Assembly: GCA_041736705.1 (NCBI GenBank)
Contig: JBGSTC010000012.1
Coordinates: 1-64,000, forward strand
Length of the DNA stretch: 64,000 nt
Source: GWE2-51-13 sp041736705
GTDB lineage: Bacteria; Bacillota_I; Bacilli_A; Erysipelotrichales; Erysipelotrichaceae
Reading direction: 5' to 3'
A model generated the notes under the pieces. That model made no database searches. It was not told where the DNA came from and saw only the letters and a list, made by a program, of their open reading frames with translations. Position 1 is the first letter of the stretch. Every line of letters begins with the position of its first letter. This document shows positions 41,959 through 51,056 of the stretch, in pieces. A program made the translations under genes and the position numbers.

Positions 41959-43230
41959 CTAGATTTTCCCTAACAGACGGAACATGTTTTTCTTATAGAC
42001 TTCCACGCCCGGTTGGTTGAACGGGTTGACATCCAAGAGATAGACGGACATCGCACAGGCGATGAAGAAGAACTGGGCGATATATCCGAAGGTATACGCC
42101 GAAGTGTCCGTTACCGTCAAGATCAGATTGGGGACGTTCCCCGTATCGTGATGGGCTTGCAAAGTCCCAAGGCAGGCTTTCTTATTCACTTCGTCCAACG
42201 ACTTTCCGGCGAGGTAGTTCATGTGGTCGAGGTCGTCGGCATCCGACGGGAACACCATGTCCAACATCGGTTTTTCCACCAGGAACAAGGTTTCAAACAA
42301 ACACTTCCCGCCATCCTGGATGAATTGTCCCATGGAGTGCAGGTCGGTCGAGAAATTGACGCTGGCCGGCAACAAGCCTTTTTCTTCTTTGCCTTCCGAT
42401 TCGCCGAACAGTTGTTTCCACCATTCCGCCAACATCGTCAGCTGGGTTTCGTAGGAGACGAACATCTCCGCCGCATACCCCTTCTCTTCCATGATCCGAC
42501 GGCAGACCGCATACTGATAGGCGGTATTGGTCGCAAGGTAGGGATGGTTGAAGGTCTTGGATGCATCCAATGCACCTTGCATGATCGCATCGATGTCGAT
42601 GCCGGCGACGGCGATCGGAAGCAATCCGACCGAGGTCAAGACCGAGAAGCGTCCGCCGATGTCGTCGGGGATGCTTAAGGTCGCGTACCCTTCTTTGGTA
42701 GCGAAATCCTTCAGTGTCCCGCGGGCTTTGTCCGTGGTCGCAATGATGCGTGATCTGGCTTCGTCTTTACCATACTTGCTCTCCAAGAACTGTTTCAAGA
42801 GTCGGAATGCCATGGCGGTTTCCGTCGTCGTCCCGGATTTAGAAATGACATTGACGACGACGCTCTTGTCCTTGATCCGTTCAAGCAATTGAACGATATA
42901 GGGGGCGGAGAACGTGTTCCCTACGAACAGGATTTCGATGTCGCGGTTCGGGAACATCCCTTGAACCATTTCGATCGCCGCGCGTGAACCCAGATACGAT
43001 CCACCGATCCCGCAGACAATGAAGACATCGGCTTTCGCCCGGATTTCCCCGGCAAGTTTCTTCACCAATTCGTATTCGGTTTTATCATAGGTCGTCGGCC
43101 AATCATACCAGCCCAGGAAATCATTCCCTTTACCGGTCTTCTTCACCAACATCTCATGGATTTCAGCGACTTTACCCGCATAGTCGGGCATCGTTTCGCA
43201 ATGGGCGTACGTCGTATCCAGTTTAATCAT
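41959..43230 (-). CDS. pgi: Glucose-6-phosphate isomerase
   Basis: Interconverts glucose-6-phosphate and fructose-6-phosphate. The 423-residue protein has the GPI signatures GIGGSYLGSRAAIE, VNVISKSGTTTETA (phosphate site), the DIGGRFSVLTSVGLLP segment, and a C-terminal NPFNQPGVEVYK. The start at MIKLDTTYA follows AAAAAGGAG. It overlaps the end of the S1-domain gene by eight bases, so the two share a transcript. NagB feeds the same fructose-6-phosphate pool. Confidence 0.96.
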   Translation of the reverse strand: MIKLDTTYAHCETMPDYAGKVAEIHEMLVKKTGKGNDFLGWYDWPTTYDKTEYELVKKLAGEIRAKADVFIVCGIGGSYLGSRAAIEMVQGMFPNRDIEILFVGNTFSAPYIVQLLERIKDKSVVVNVISKSGTTTETAMAFRLLKQFLESKYGKDEARSRIIATTDKARGTLKDFATKEGYATLSIPDDIGGRFSVLTSVGLLPIAVAGIDIDAIMQGALDASKTFNHPYLATNTAYQYAVCRRIMEEKGYAAEMFVSYETQLTMLAEWWKQLFGESEGKEEKGLLPASVNFSTDLHSMGQFIQDGGKCLFETLFLVEKPMLDMVFPSDADDLDHMNYLAGKSLDEVNKKACLGTLQAHHDTGNVPNLILTVTDTSAYTFGYIAQFFFIACAMSVYLLDVNPFNQPGVEVYKKNMFRLLGKI

Positions 43231-43594
43231 GTTTGAGCTCCTTTTTCGCGGTTTCGATCCAACCGTCAAGCTGTTCGGCCAACGAGCCGAACCCGATTTT
43301 CGCATTGGGCAAGCGGCTGGCGCTCCCCATCTGTTTACGTTCTTTGCGCAGCGACGGAGGGTTCAGCGCCTTGAGTGAAAGACGTAACTGATGCGTTTTT
43401 TCATCCACGTCCAACACCTTCAATTTGATTTTATCCCCGACGTTCATAAACAGTGCGACATCCCGGACAAACCCTTCTGAAAGTTCCGAAATATGGACTA
43501 AACCCGTGGTTTCCGCATCCACCGAAAGGAAGGCTCCATAGGCTTGGATGCCGGTAACCGTGGCTTCAACGACTTGTCCGATGTGGTATTTCAT
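43223..43594 (-). CDS. S1 RNA-binding domain protein (YugI/CvfD-like)
   Basis: A 123-residue protein with one S1 domain at residues 5-75: VVEATVTGIQAYGAFLSVD, then TGLVHISELSEGFV, then VGDKIKLKVLDVDEKTHQLRLSLK. A basic tail follows. Small S1 proteins of this type associate with ribosomes and act in stress or translational control. It precedes pgi in one operon. The promoter carries the same palindrome as apbE. Confidence 0.88.
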   Translation of the reverse strand: MKYHIGQVVEATVTGIQAYGAFLSVDAETTGLVHISELSEGFVRDVALFMNVGDKIKLKVLDVDEKTHQLRLSLKALNPPSLRKERKQMGSASRLPNAKIGFGSLAEQLDGWIETAKKELKHD

Positions 43595-43611
43595 CTAGGG
43601 TTCCTCCGACT

Positions 43612-43626
43612 GTGATATTATATCAC
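43612..43626. promoter_or_regulatory. Palindromic operator and promoter of the S1-pgi operon
   Basis: A perfect 15-base palindrome identical to that over the apbE -10. On the minus strand it contains TGATATAAT as extended -10 for the S1 gene. A divergent -10, TATAAT at 43644-43649, serves the plus-strand YuiD-like gene, so the site could also affect that promoter. Confidence 0.6.
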
Positions 43627-43667
43627 ACCCGTTTTTTTTATGGTATAATGTTTCACGAGGTGAAGAT

Positions 43668-44123
43668 ATGTTAGGAAACATGTATCCGTTCTGGGCTGCG
43701 ATCACTGCGAATCTACTTGCACAGGTCTTAAAGCCGATTCTTCTTTATCTTCATCTTGGTGAATGGAAACCGGCCTTGGCGACGGATAGCGGAGGCTTTC
43801 CGAGTTCCCATACCTCGACGGTGACAGCGCTGTGCCTGTCGATCGGGATTCAGGAAAGGTTCTCGTCCTCCTTGTTTGCGGTCACGCTGATTTTCGGTCT
43901 GATCGTCGCCTATGATGCGGCCAACGTACGTTATTATGCAGGGCAGAACATACAAATCACGCAACAATTGATCAAGGATATCCAGATTCTGACACAAACG
44001 AAACTGGACGATCCGATCTACTTGTTGAAAGTCAAAGAAGTGTTGGGACATAAATGGATCGAAGTCATCGGTGGGGTCGCCGTCGGTTTGACGGTCGCCA
44101 GCCTGATGTACTTTATGCGATGA
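43668..44123 (+). CDS. Divergent PAP2-family membrane protein (YuiD/DUF212)
   Basis: A 151-residue membrane protein with several helices. It carries the DUF212 signature TDSGGFPSSHTSTVTAL and YDAANVRYYAGQ near residue 85, which resemble the acid-phosphatase/PAP2 core. Its biochemical role is not established. It starts after GAGGTGAAG and is followed seven bases later by the Nfu gene, so the two are co-transcribed. Confidence 0.9.
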   Translation: MLGNMYPFWAAITANLLAQVLKPILLYLHLGEWKPALATDSGGFPSSHTSTVTALCLSIGIQERFSSSLFAVTLIFGLIVAYDAANVRYYAGQNIQITQQLIKDIQILTQTKLDDPIYLLKVKEVLGHKWIEVIGGVAVGLTVASLMYFMR

Positions 44124-44130
44124 GGTACAC

Positions 44131-44370
44131 ATGGAAAGCAATCTAGAAGAACAAGTCATCGACGTTCTTGAAAAAATACGGCCTTACCTTCAACGGGATG
44201 GCGGGGATGTCGAATTCGTACGCATGGAAGAAAATGGAAGGGTCATCGTTCGGGTTTTCGGAGCCTGCGTCGGATGCAGCGCCATCGACAGCACGATCAA
44301 ACTCGGCGTCGAAGCCCTGTTGATCGATGAAGTTCCGGGAGTGACCGAAGTCATCGTCGAAGAGGATTAA
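44131..44370 (+). CDS. NifU C-terminal-domain protein (Fe-S scaffold)
   Basis: A 79-residue stand-alone Nfu domain: RPYLQRDGGDVEFV, then the cluster motif CVGCSAIDSTIKLGVE, then VPGVTEVIVEED. Such proteins carry a [4Fe-4S] cluster to target proteins. The Fe-S-rich Rnf complex encoded nearby is one potential client. It follows the YuiD-like gene directly. Confidence 0.92.
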   Translation: MESNLEEQVIDVLEKIRPYLQRDGGDVEFVRMEENGRVIVRVFGACVGCSAIDSTIKLGVEALLIDEVPGVTEVIVEED

Positions 44371-44395
44371 AAAAGCGGGGAAACCCGCTTTTACC
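44371..44395. terminator. Terminator between the Nfu gene and the rubredoxin-like gene
   Basis: AAAAGCGGG / CCCGCTTTT (44371-44379 and 44384-44392) with a GAAA loop. T-runs occur on both strands; the genes are convergent. Confidence 0.85.
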
Positions 44396-44726
44396 ATTTT
44401 TCCTTGCCGATATGGCCTTGGATTTCGGCTTTCGCCAATTGTTTCAGCAACTTCGCATACTTCTTCGTGCGGGTGAAAATCTTGACGCAAGACGGATCGA
44501 GATTGTCGGCGATCCCGGCTTCCGCCAGTTTTTCGAGTTTAACGCATAAATGCATTAAATCGGCATGCAGGTCGTTGGTAAATTCGCTGCGTGTGATTTT
44601 TTCTGCGGTTTCAGGCGAAACTTCGTTGAACTTCTCACGCGGCGCGTTGCATTTCGGGCAATGGTCTTCGAGTTGGTCTTCTTCCAGGATGATACCGCAA
44701 ACTTCACATCTGTACAGTTTTTTCAT
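44391..44726 (-). CDS. Rubredoxin-like iron protein
   Basis: A 111-residue protein. The first 35 residues are a rubredoxin-type Fe(Cys)4 knuckle pair, CEVCG and CPKCN. The rest is a helical region with His and Glu residues but without the full di-iron motif of rubrerythrin. It could serve as electron carrier or peroxide-defence partner in an anaerobe. It is a single-gene unit. Confidence 0.8.
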   Translation of the reverse strand: MKKLYRCEVCGIILEEDQLEDHCPKCNAPREKFNEVSPETAEKITRSEFTNDLHADLMHLCVKLEKLAEAGIADNLDPSCVKIFTRTKKYAKLLKQLAKAEIQGHIGKEKW

Positions 44727-44760
44727 GATAGCCTCCGTATTGGCTTTCGCCTCTTCTAAA

Positions 44761-44791
44761 ATTATAGCACAAGTCTTTCCGACCTTTTCAA
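44761..44791 (-). promoter_or_regulatory. Promoter of the rubredoxin-like gene
   Basis: The minus strand has TTGAAA (44786-44791) and TGTGCTATAAT (-10 at 44761-44766). Spacing is 19, but the TG extension supports the -10. Confidence 0.6.
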
Positions 44792-44851
44792 CTCATTTTA
44801 CGTGCAAGTAAGGATATAAATTCCCTGTGCATCAAGCATTCGCGGGATAAA

Positions 44852-44963
44852 TTATCGATAAAGGTCTTAAAATCGATAACTATTCCCGATCTCCGAATTT
44901 ATTTTCGATTTTCTATAATATTTTTCACTTTTTTGTAGACAAAGTCGATTTTCAGAATAGAAT
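44852..44963 (+). promoter_or_regulatory. glnN upstream region: promoter and inverted repeat
   Basis: TAGACA (44936-44941) and TAGAAT (44958-44963) are 16 bases apart. Upstream is a perfect 8-base inverted repeat TTATCGAT (44852-44859) / ATCGATAA (44872-44879). Two TCGATTTTC copies lie near 44905 and 44945. These may be sites for nitrogen control. Confidence 0.5.
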
Positions 44964-44990
44964 AATACGTATATGTGGAGGAAATGAAAC

Positions 44991-47066
44991 ATGGCAAAAC
45001 ACCCATTCGACGATTTCGGCATTTATCTGTTCAGCGAGTCGGTCATGCGCGACCGTCTACCCAGCCCCATTTTCAAGAAATGGAAAACCGCCGTTGCCAA
45101 GGAAGATTCCTTGGACCGTCAGACCGCGGATGCGATCGCCCATGCGATGAAGATCTGGGCGATGGAGCATGGCTGCACCCAATTCTCCCACTGGTTCCAA
45201 CCGCTTAACGGAACGACCGCCGAGAAACACGACAGTTTCATCGAGAAATCGGAGAATGGCGATGCGATCGCCCGTTTCTCCGGGAAGACCTTGATCAAGG
45301 GTGAAACCGATGGTTCCAGTTTCCCGTCAGGCGGCTTGCGCGCGACCTTTGAAGCCCGTGGCTATACCTATTGGGACATCACGTCGCCGGCGTTCATCCG
45401 CGGCAGCGTCTTGTGCATCCCGACGATTTTCGTTTCCTACAACGGCGAACCATTGGACCAAAAAGCGCCTTTGCTTCGTTCGATCGATGTGTTGAGCACC
45501 CAGGCGACGCGGATCACCAACGCGCTCGGGGACAAGAACGTAAAACGCGTCAGTTTGGTTTGCGGTCTTGAACAAGAGTACTTCCTGGTCGATGCCAAAG
45601 CTTACCGCAACCGCCCCGACCTTCTGTTGACCGGACGCACCTTATTGGGGGCTAAGCCGCCCAAAGGGCAAGAATTCGAAGACCACTATTTCGGTTCCAT
45701 CCCCGATCGCGTCAAGGCGTTCATGGATGAAGTCAATGACGAATGCTGGAAACTTGGCATCTACGCCAAGGTCGAGCACAACGAAGTCGCACCGGGTCAA
45801 TTCGAAATTTCAAGCATCTACACGGATGCCAACGCCGCCGTCGACCAAAACCATATCACGATGGATATTCTGCGTAAAACCGCCAAGAAACACGGCATGG
45901 CTGCGCTTCTGCATGAGAAACCCTTCGCCGGGATCAACGGGTCGGGGAAACACGACAACTGGTCGCTTTCAACCGACGATGGACAGAACCTGCTCGATCC
46001 CGGAGACAAGCCGGCGGAAAACATCCGTTTCCTCCTCTTCTGCACCGCGATCCTGAAAGCGATCGACACCTATCCCGAATTGCTGCGCTTAGCGGCTTCC
46101 GGTCCGGGCAACGATCATCGTTTGGGCGCCAACGAAGCCCCTCCGGCGATCATCTCCGTCTTCATGGGGTCGGTCATCGAAGAAGCGTTGCTGAAACTGG
46201 TCGACAAGGAACCGACCTTCATTGCGAAAACCGGTCCGAAATTCTCCTTAAGCAACCTTTCCTACCTCCCCAAAGACAACACCGACCGCAACCGGACATC
46301 CCCCTTCGCGTTCACCGGCAATAAGTTCGAGTTCCGCATGTTGGGCTCTTCCCTCTCTGCCGCCATCGCCAACACCGTCATCGCTTCGATCTTGGCCGAC
46401 GAATTCCGCGTGATCGCCGATCGCTTGGAACAATTCAAGTACATCCAGGACACGCGTGAAGAAGCGTTGAAAATCTGCGGGGAAATCATGAAGAACCACC
46501 ACCGCATCCTCTTCTCCGGCGACGGGTATTCGGAAGCATGGGTCGATGAAGCCGCACAACGCGGACTTCCCAACATCCGTTCCTTCGTCGAATCGATCGA
46601 TAGCCTGATCGCCCCCAAAGCCGTCGCATTGTTTGAACGCAACAAGATCTACACGGAAGACGAGTTGCATGCCCGTGCCGAGATCCTGCATCACCAATAC
46701 ATCAATACGATCAACTGCGAAGCCAAGACCTTGATTGAAATGGTGGAACGCATGGTCCTGCCCGAAGCGCTCAAGGTGATTTCGGAACTTGAACCGTTGT
46801 CGGCCAAGTCGAAGATGGTCGCGCGCAAAGAGAAAGAAATCCTGGGGTTGGTGGACGATATCGACTCGCTGCTCATCAAGTTGAAGGCGGCGCTGGAACT
46901 ATCCAATTCCCATGAGAACCCTTCGATCTGCGGATTGTCCTTACTGAAAGACGTCAGCCCGCTTCTTGTGGATGTACGTGGCGTCGTCGATGCACTGGAA
47001 TCCGCCCTTCCTTCGAAGAGCTATCCGCTTCCTTCCTATTGCGAAATGTTGTTCCTGCTTGATTAA
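44991..47066 (+). CDS. glnN: Type III glutamine synthetase
   Basis: Makes glutamine from glutamate and ammonia with ATP. At 691 residues it is the long GSIII form, with dodecamers built differently from GSI. Visible marks are SSFPSGGLRATFEARGY, CGLEQEYFLVD, KVEHNEVAPGQFEI, the GINGSGKHDNWS loop, and RTSPFAFTGNKFEFRMLGSS. A clean GTGGAGG site precedes the ATG. It is single-gene, with its own promoter and terminator. Confidence 0.97.
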   Translation: MAKHPFDDFGIYLFSESVMRDRLPSPIFKKWKTAVAKEDSLDRQTADAIAHAMKIWAMEHGCTQFSHWFQPLNGTTAEKHDSFIEKSENGDAIARFSGKTLIKGETDGSSFPSGGLRATFEARGYTYWDITSPAFIRGSVLCIPTIFVSYNGEPLDQKAPLLRSIDVLSTQATRITNALGDKNVKRVSLVCGLEQEYFLVDAKAYRNRPDLLLTGRTLLGAKPPKGQEFEDHYFGSIPDRVKAFMDEVNDECWKLGIYAKVEHNEVAPGQFEISSIYTDANAAVDQNHITMDILRKTAKKHGMAALLHEKPFAGINGSGKHDNWSLSTDDGQNLLDPGDKPAENIRFLLFCTAILKAIDTYPELLRLAASGPGNDHRLGANEAPPAIISVFMGSVIEEALLKLVDKEPTFIAKTGPKFSLSNLSYLPKDNTDRNRTSPFAFTGNKFEFRMLGSSLSAAIANTVIASILADEFRVIADRLEQFKYIQDTREEALKICGEIMKNHHRILFSGDGYSEAWVDEAAQRGLPNIRSFVESIDSLIAPKAVALFERNKIYTEDELHARAEILHHQYINTINCEAKTLIEMVERMVLPEALKVISELEPLSAKSKMVARKEKEILGLVDDIDSLLIKLKAALELSNSHENPSICGLSLLKDVSPLLVDVRGVVDALESALPSKSYPLPSYCEMLFLLD

Positions 47067-47071
47067 TCCAG

Positions 47072-47099
47072 GCGCATCGTACCAACGATGCGCTTTTTT
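47072..47099 (+). terminator. Terminator of glnN
   Basis: GCGCATCGT / ACGATGCGC with an ACCA loop, then TTTTTT. Confidence 0.9.
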
Positions 47100-47101
47100 C
47101 A

Positions 47102-47126
47102 TGAGAAAGACCGCTTCCGCGGTCTA
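47102..47126 (-). terminator. Terminator of degV
   Basis: AGACCGC / GCGGTCT (47108-47114 and 47119-47125), overlapping the stop codon; TTCTC follows on the minus strand. Confidence 0.7.
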
Positions 47127-47963
47127 GTTTGATTCGTCTTTCAGGATATATTGGATGACCAGGCAACCCGGTCCGCCATGCGTGATCATTCCAGGTGCCA
47201 GTTTAAGAACCTCGATGTCGGCGTTTTGGATCTTCTGTTTGATATGCTCGATCGCCAATCGAACGTTATCCATGTTCAATGCATGGGCGACATAGATCTT
47301 GTGCTGACTACCTACCCCGCGCTTCACCAAATCATCGACGATGTTGTTCAAGGCGCTGCCAAGCGTGCGTGCCACGGAGAATTTCTCGATGCGTTGGCGA
47401 TCGGCCGATTGCGCCATGACCGGGACGAGTTTCAAGAACCCCCCGACAGTGGCTGCTAAAGGCGTCAGTCGTCCGGAACGTTTGAGATAGCCGAAATCGA
47501 CCGGGATGACATAGGACTGGGTTTCCTTCAAACACGCCAGCATCGCCTCGACGATGCGTTGGATCGAGTCCGTGGACTTCGACATCTTGATCGCCAATTG
47601 GACCAGATAACGGTTCACCCCGGCGACCGACTGGGAATCAAACACCGTGATGTTTTGGGCATCCATGCTTTTCTTCACGCCGCTCGCTGAATCAAACGCC
47701 GAACTCAAGCCTCTTCCCGTGGTGATGTGGATGGCTGGCTCGTTATTACATCGGCCATACGCATCCATGATTTCACCGACCGCCGGTTGGGAGGTCGAAG
47801 GAAAATCCTCCTTGATCGCCTCGATGAAGGTCTCCGCATCGATTTCCAAGTAATCACGATAACAACGATCCCCGATGATGACCTGGTTAGGAACCAGAAT
47901 CACATGATCCAACGCAGCTTCCTCGATACTGAGATGACAGGTCGTATCCGCGATGATTCGCAT
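47124..47963 (-). CDS. DegV family fatty-acid-binding protein
   Basis: A 279-residue protein of the DegV/FakB family: ADTTCHLS at the N-terminus, TSQPAVGEIMDAY, ITTGRGLSSAFDSA (usually the ISSxLSGTY loop), VDFGYLKRSGRLT and the C-terminal HGGPGCLVIQY. FakB proteins present fatty acids to the FakA kinase; no fakA is in the window. It is a lone gene with its own promoter. Confidence 0.9.
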   Translation of the reverse strand: MRIIADTTCHLSIEEAALDHVILVPNQVIIGDRCYRDYLEIDAETFIEAIKEDFPSTSQPAVGEIMDAYGRCNNEPAIHITTGRGLSSAFDSASGVKKSMDAQNITVFDSQSVAGVNRYLVQLAIKMSKSTDSIQRIVEAMLACLKETQSYVIPVDFGYLKRSGRLTPLAATVGGFLKLVPVMAQSADRQRIEKFSVARTLGSALNNIVDDLVKRGVGSQHKIYVAHALNMDNVRLAIEHIKQKIQNADIEVLKLAPGMITHGGPGCLVIQYILKDESN

Positions 47964-47985
47964 AAGGTGTCTCCTTTATGATTTC

Positions 47986-48015
47986 ATTCTATCACAAACC
48001 GATTCCCACATCCAA
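47986..48015 (-). promoter_or_regulatory. Promoter of degV
   Basis: The minus strand has TTGGAT (48010-48015) and TGTGATAGAAT (-10 at 47986-47991), spacing 18. Confidence 0.6.
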
Positions 48016-48028
48016 AACACTCACTCGT

Positions 48029-49180
48029 TTACTTTGAAATGTCTAGCCCTTGCTTATCGATCTTGAAATGGATGAATTCACGCACCAACAAATAGATGAC
48101 CGCGAAGATCGGAACCCCCAGAAACATACCGATGATCCCGAAGAACCCTCCGCCGACGATGATCGAAAACATGATCCAAAGGCTGGGTAGTCCTAACGAA
48201 TCGCCAAGGATCAGCGGTCCCAGGATGTTTCCGTCGAACTGTTGAAGGGCGAAGATGAACAGGGCGAACCATAAAGCCTGGATGGGGTCGACGATCAACA
48301 AGATGAACAACCCGGGGACGGCGCCGATGAAGGGACCGAAGACGGGGATCATGTTGGTGATCCCGACGATCACGGAAAGCAGGATCGCATAGTCCAGACC
48401 CAACAGACTCATCCCGATGAAGCACATAATTCCGATGATCAGCGAATCGATCATCTTCCCGATTACGAATCCCGTAAACATTTTCGAACTAATGCGGCTG
48501 ACGCGAAGGAAGACATCCCCGCGTTCTTGGCCGAAGAAGGCATAGTTCATCTTTTTGAACTGAAGCGAGAAGCGTTCACGATCCAACAGGATATAGGTCG
48601 CGATCACGATCCCGACCAGGAAGTTAAATACCCCTTTGGTGAACTGCCAGGAAGCGTTCAGGAGTTGCGGAAACCATTCCTTTCCCAACGCCATGATCAT
48701 TTCGACCAGATCCCCGCCGGAAGACAGGAAACCTTCGATGTAACTTTGCGGGATGTTGAAACGAAGAATCAGATCCTCAAGCATCCCCCTGGCCGATTCG
48801 ATATACTCGGGCAATTGTTGGGATAGCGCGCTCACGCTGGAAACAAGTTGAGGGATGACCAAGAGAAAGAAGAGCGCGAATGCGAAAAGCATGAGGGAAA
48901 TCCCTAACGCGACGGAACATTTCCGACGCGTCGAGGACTTAAGTTTGATGCGTTTGAACCATTTCTGCTCGAAAAAGAGGACAAGTGGGGCAAGAAGGAA
49001 CGCGATCGAGAACCCGAAAATGAAGGGCATCATTACGTTGAGGATGTTCTTGGCGATCGCCGTGAATTGGGATAAGTCCTGAACCAGGAAGTAAAACAAG
49101 AGGATGATGATTCCGGCGAACGCAAAGGAGAATAGATCCAGCCGTTTTTCGGAGTTCATCCAGGCTTTGAGGTTCTTCAT
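48029..49180 (-). CDS. AI-2E/PerM family transporter
   Basis: A 383-residue membrane protein with about seven to eight helices, hydrophobic pairs at both ends, and the family motif GITNMIPVFGPFIGAVPG. Members export small molecules or act as Na+/H+ antiporters; substrate unknown. The ATG at 49180 was chosen because it begins one base after the nadE stop. An upstream TTG exists but has no better ribosome site. It is the last gene of the GNAT-nadE operon. Confidence 0.87.
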   Translation of the reverse strand: MKNLKAWMNSEKRLDLFSFAFAGIIILLFYFLVQDLSQFTAIAKNILNVMMPFIFGFSIAFLLAPLVLFFEQKWFKRIKLKSSTRRKCSVALGISLMLFAFALFFLLVIPQLVSSVSALSQQLPEYIESARGMLEDLILRFNIPQSYIEGFLSSGGDLVEMIMALGKEWFPQLLNASWQFTKGVFNFLVGIVIATYILLDRERFSLQFKKMNYAFFGQERGDVFLRVSRISSKMFTGFVIGKMIDSLIIGIMCFIGMSLLGLDYAILLSVIVGITNMIPVFGPFIGAVPGLFILLIVDPIQALWFALFIFALQQFDGNILGPLILGDSLGLPSLWIMFSIIVGGGFFGIIGMFLGVPIFAVIYLLVREFIHFKIDKQGLDISK

Positions 49181-49181
49181 C

Positions 49182-51056
49182 TTACGTCGTCTTTTCGGCA
49201 AGGATCTGCGCCCGCTTCATTTCATATAAGGGGGAGCGGAAGGTGCTGATCTGACTCTCGCGATAATCGTTTCCGAACGCGCCGCGACTGACCGTCAAGA
49301 TCGGCGGGAATTGGATCCGCTTGAATACGGCTTTTGTCCAAAGGTTCATGAACCATTCCAAATCGGTAATAAACGCTTTGGGATCATCCAATCCGTAATA
49401 GCGGATCCAGCGTGCGACATCCATTTCCTTCCATTTCCCGTCCAGATAGAGATCCAGTACGTCGATGGCGCTACGGGTCGGGTATTCGATCAAGTATTGG
49501 ACCAGCCAATCATGGTAGAACCATTTCATGGGGTCGAGTTGTTTGTCTTTCAGTTCGGCGCTCGGCGGGACCTCCCACGCGATCGTTTCATCGCTGACTT
49601 GAGGCAAGAGGCTTTCCGGGATGATTTCTTTTTTGAAGCGGCGGTTGATTTCCCGGGCAAGTTCAAAGAGCTGCACCTTGGTCAAATCACCCAGCGGACT
49701 GAGGGCACCGATCGCATCGCCGTAGAGGGTCGCATATCCGATCGCCAATTCGACTTTGTTTCCGTTGTTGCAGACGACCCCGCTTTCGATGGCGGCGAAC
49801 GTCGACAGAAGATGTCCGCGGATCCGGGCTTGGACGTTCTCATGGACCAATCCGTCGACCTTGTTTTCATATCCGAAACCGTCGACCGTACGCGACGTCG
49901 ATTCTACTAAATCCTCGATGCTTCCTTCATGATAGTCGATGTCCAGAATTTCGGCCAACGACCGGGCGATCGAGATGGTTGCATCCGCGTTATAGCGACT
50001 CGCCATATTGTATCCGACGATCCGCTTGGAACCGATCGCCAACGAGAGAAGCGCGGCGTTGATCGTGGAATCGACACCGCCGGAGAGCCCGATGATCCAT
50101 TTTGGGTGAAACGGAAGGGTTTGCGCATCGAATTCACGGATCCCGTGGATCAGCGCTTCCAGGAGTTTCGAGGGGGTATTCACAACCGGACGAGTATCGC
50201 CCAATTCGAAAATGCAGAGTTCTTCTTCGAAGGCATCGTTGCAGGAAACCATCGGTTTCCCGTCCTTGCCGTAACACGTGCTATCACCGTCGAAAACCAA
50301 CACATTCTTCCCCGTGTTCTGCATCCCGCAGGCGTTCACATAGACCAAGGGGACCATCTTATCGCCATGGTTGGCCACATGTTCGGCCATCCGCTTTTCA
50401 CGGCTCAGTTCTTTCCTGAGCGTCCAAGGCGAGGCGGAGATGTTGACGATGAAATCCACCCCCTGCTTGATGTACAGGGAGGTCGGATCGACCGCATAGT
50501 CCTTGCTCCAAAGGTCTTCGCAGATTTCCAGTCCGATCTTGTATACTTTATCGTTGCGTTTGAAATGAAACGGACTCACCAATCCTGATACCGTCCACTT
50601 GTTGAAACGGGCGATCTCCAATCCGCTCATGAAGTAGCGCGAGTCATCGAAGAATCGATAGTCCGGCATGCAATGCTTCACATAGACGCCGTCCAAGAAC
50701 TGGACATCGCGTTGGACATATTTTTGATCACAGGCGAAAAGCGCCGCGTTGGTACGGATCGGCCGGCCGTCCCGGTTGGTTTTCGCGACCCCGAACTGTT
50801 CCGTGACCACGTTGCCCCAGATGATGCCGATCCCCGTGCTCCATGAGCGGATCAATTCGTTCGCCATCGCCATTTCATTTCGAAACGAGGTATGCAGCCA
50901 TCGGTCTTGCAGAATGTACCCCGGGACCGACATTTCCGGGAAGATGATGAGGTCCGCGGACTGAAGCTTGGCTTCGTCCACCATTTCTTTCATGCGTGCC
51001 AGATTCAAATCCGCGCGTCCTGCCTTTACGCTGAGTTGCGCCATTGCGATTTTCAT
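49182..51056 (-). CDS. nadE: Glutamine-dependent NAD+ synthetase
   Basis: A 624-residue two-domain enzyme. The N-terminal nitrilase-type glutaminase (residues 1-270) has its triad in FPEMSVPGY (Glu), VYVKHC (Lys) and LEICEDLW (Cys). The C-terminal synthetase has the ATP loop GLSGGVDST near residue 325. It converts deamido-NAD+ to NAD+ with ammonia channelled from glutamine. The start at MKIAMAQLS follows AGAGGGGG and overlaps the GNAT stop. Confidence 0.95.
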   Translation of the reverse strand: MKIAMAQLSVKAGRADLNLARMKEMVDEAKLQSADLIIFPEMSVPGYILQDRWLHTSFRNEMAMANELIRSWSTGIGIIWGNVVTEQFGVAKTNRDGRPIRTNAALFACDQKYVQRDVQFLDGVYVKHCMPDYRFFDDSRYFMSGLEIARFNKWTVSGLVSPFHFKRNDKVYKIGLEICEDLWSKDYAVDPTSLYIKQGVDFIVNISASPWTLRKELSREKRMAEHVANHGDKMVPLVYVNACGMQNTGKNVLVFDGDSTCYGKDGKPMVSCNDAFEEELCIFELGDTRPVVNTPSKLLEALIHGIREFDAQTLPFHPKWIIGLSGGVDSTINAALLSLAIGSKRIVGYNMASRYNADATISIARSLAEILDIDYHEGSIEDLVESTSRTVDGFGYENKVDGLVHENVQARIRGHLLSTFAAIESGVVCNNGNKVELAIGYATLYGDAIGALSPLGDLTKVQLFELAREINRRFKKEIIPESLLPQVSDETIAWEVPPSAELKDKQLDPMKWFYHDWLVQYLIEYPTRSAIDVLDLYLDGKWKEMDVARWIRYYGLDDPKAFITDLEWFMNLWTKAVFKRIQFPPILTVSRGAFGNDYRESQISTFRSPLYEMKRAQILAEKTT

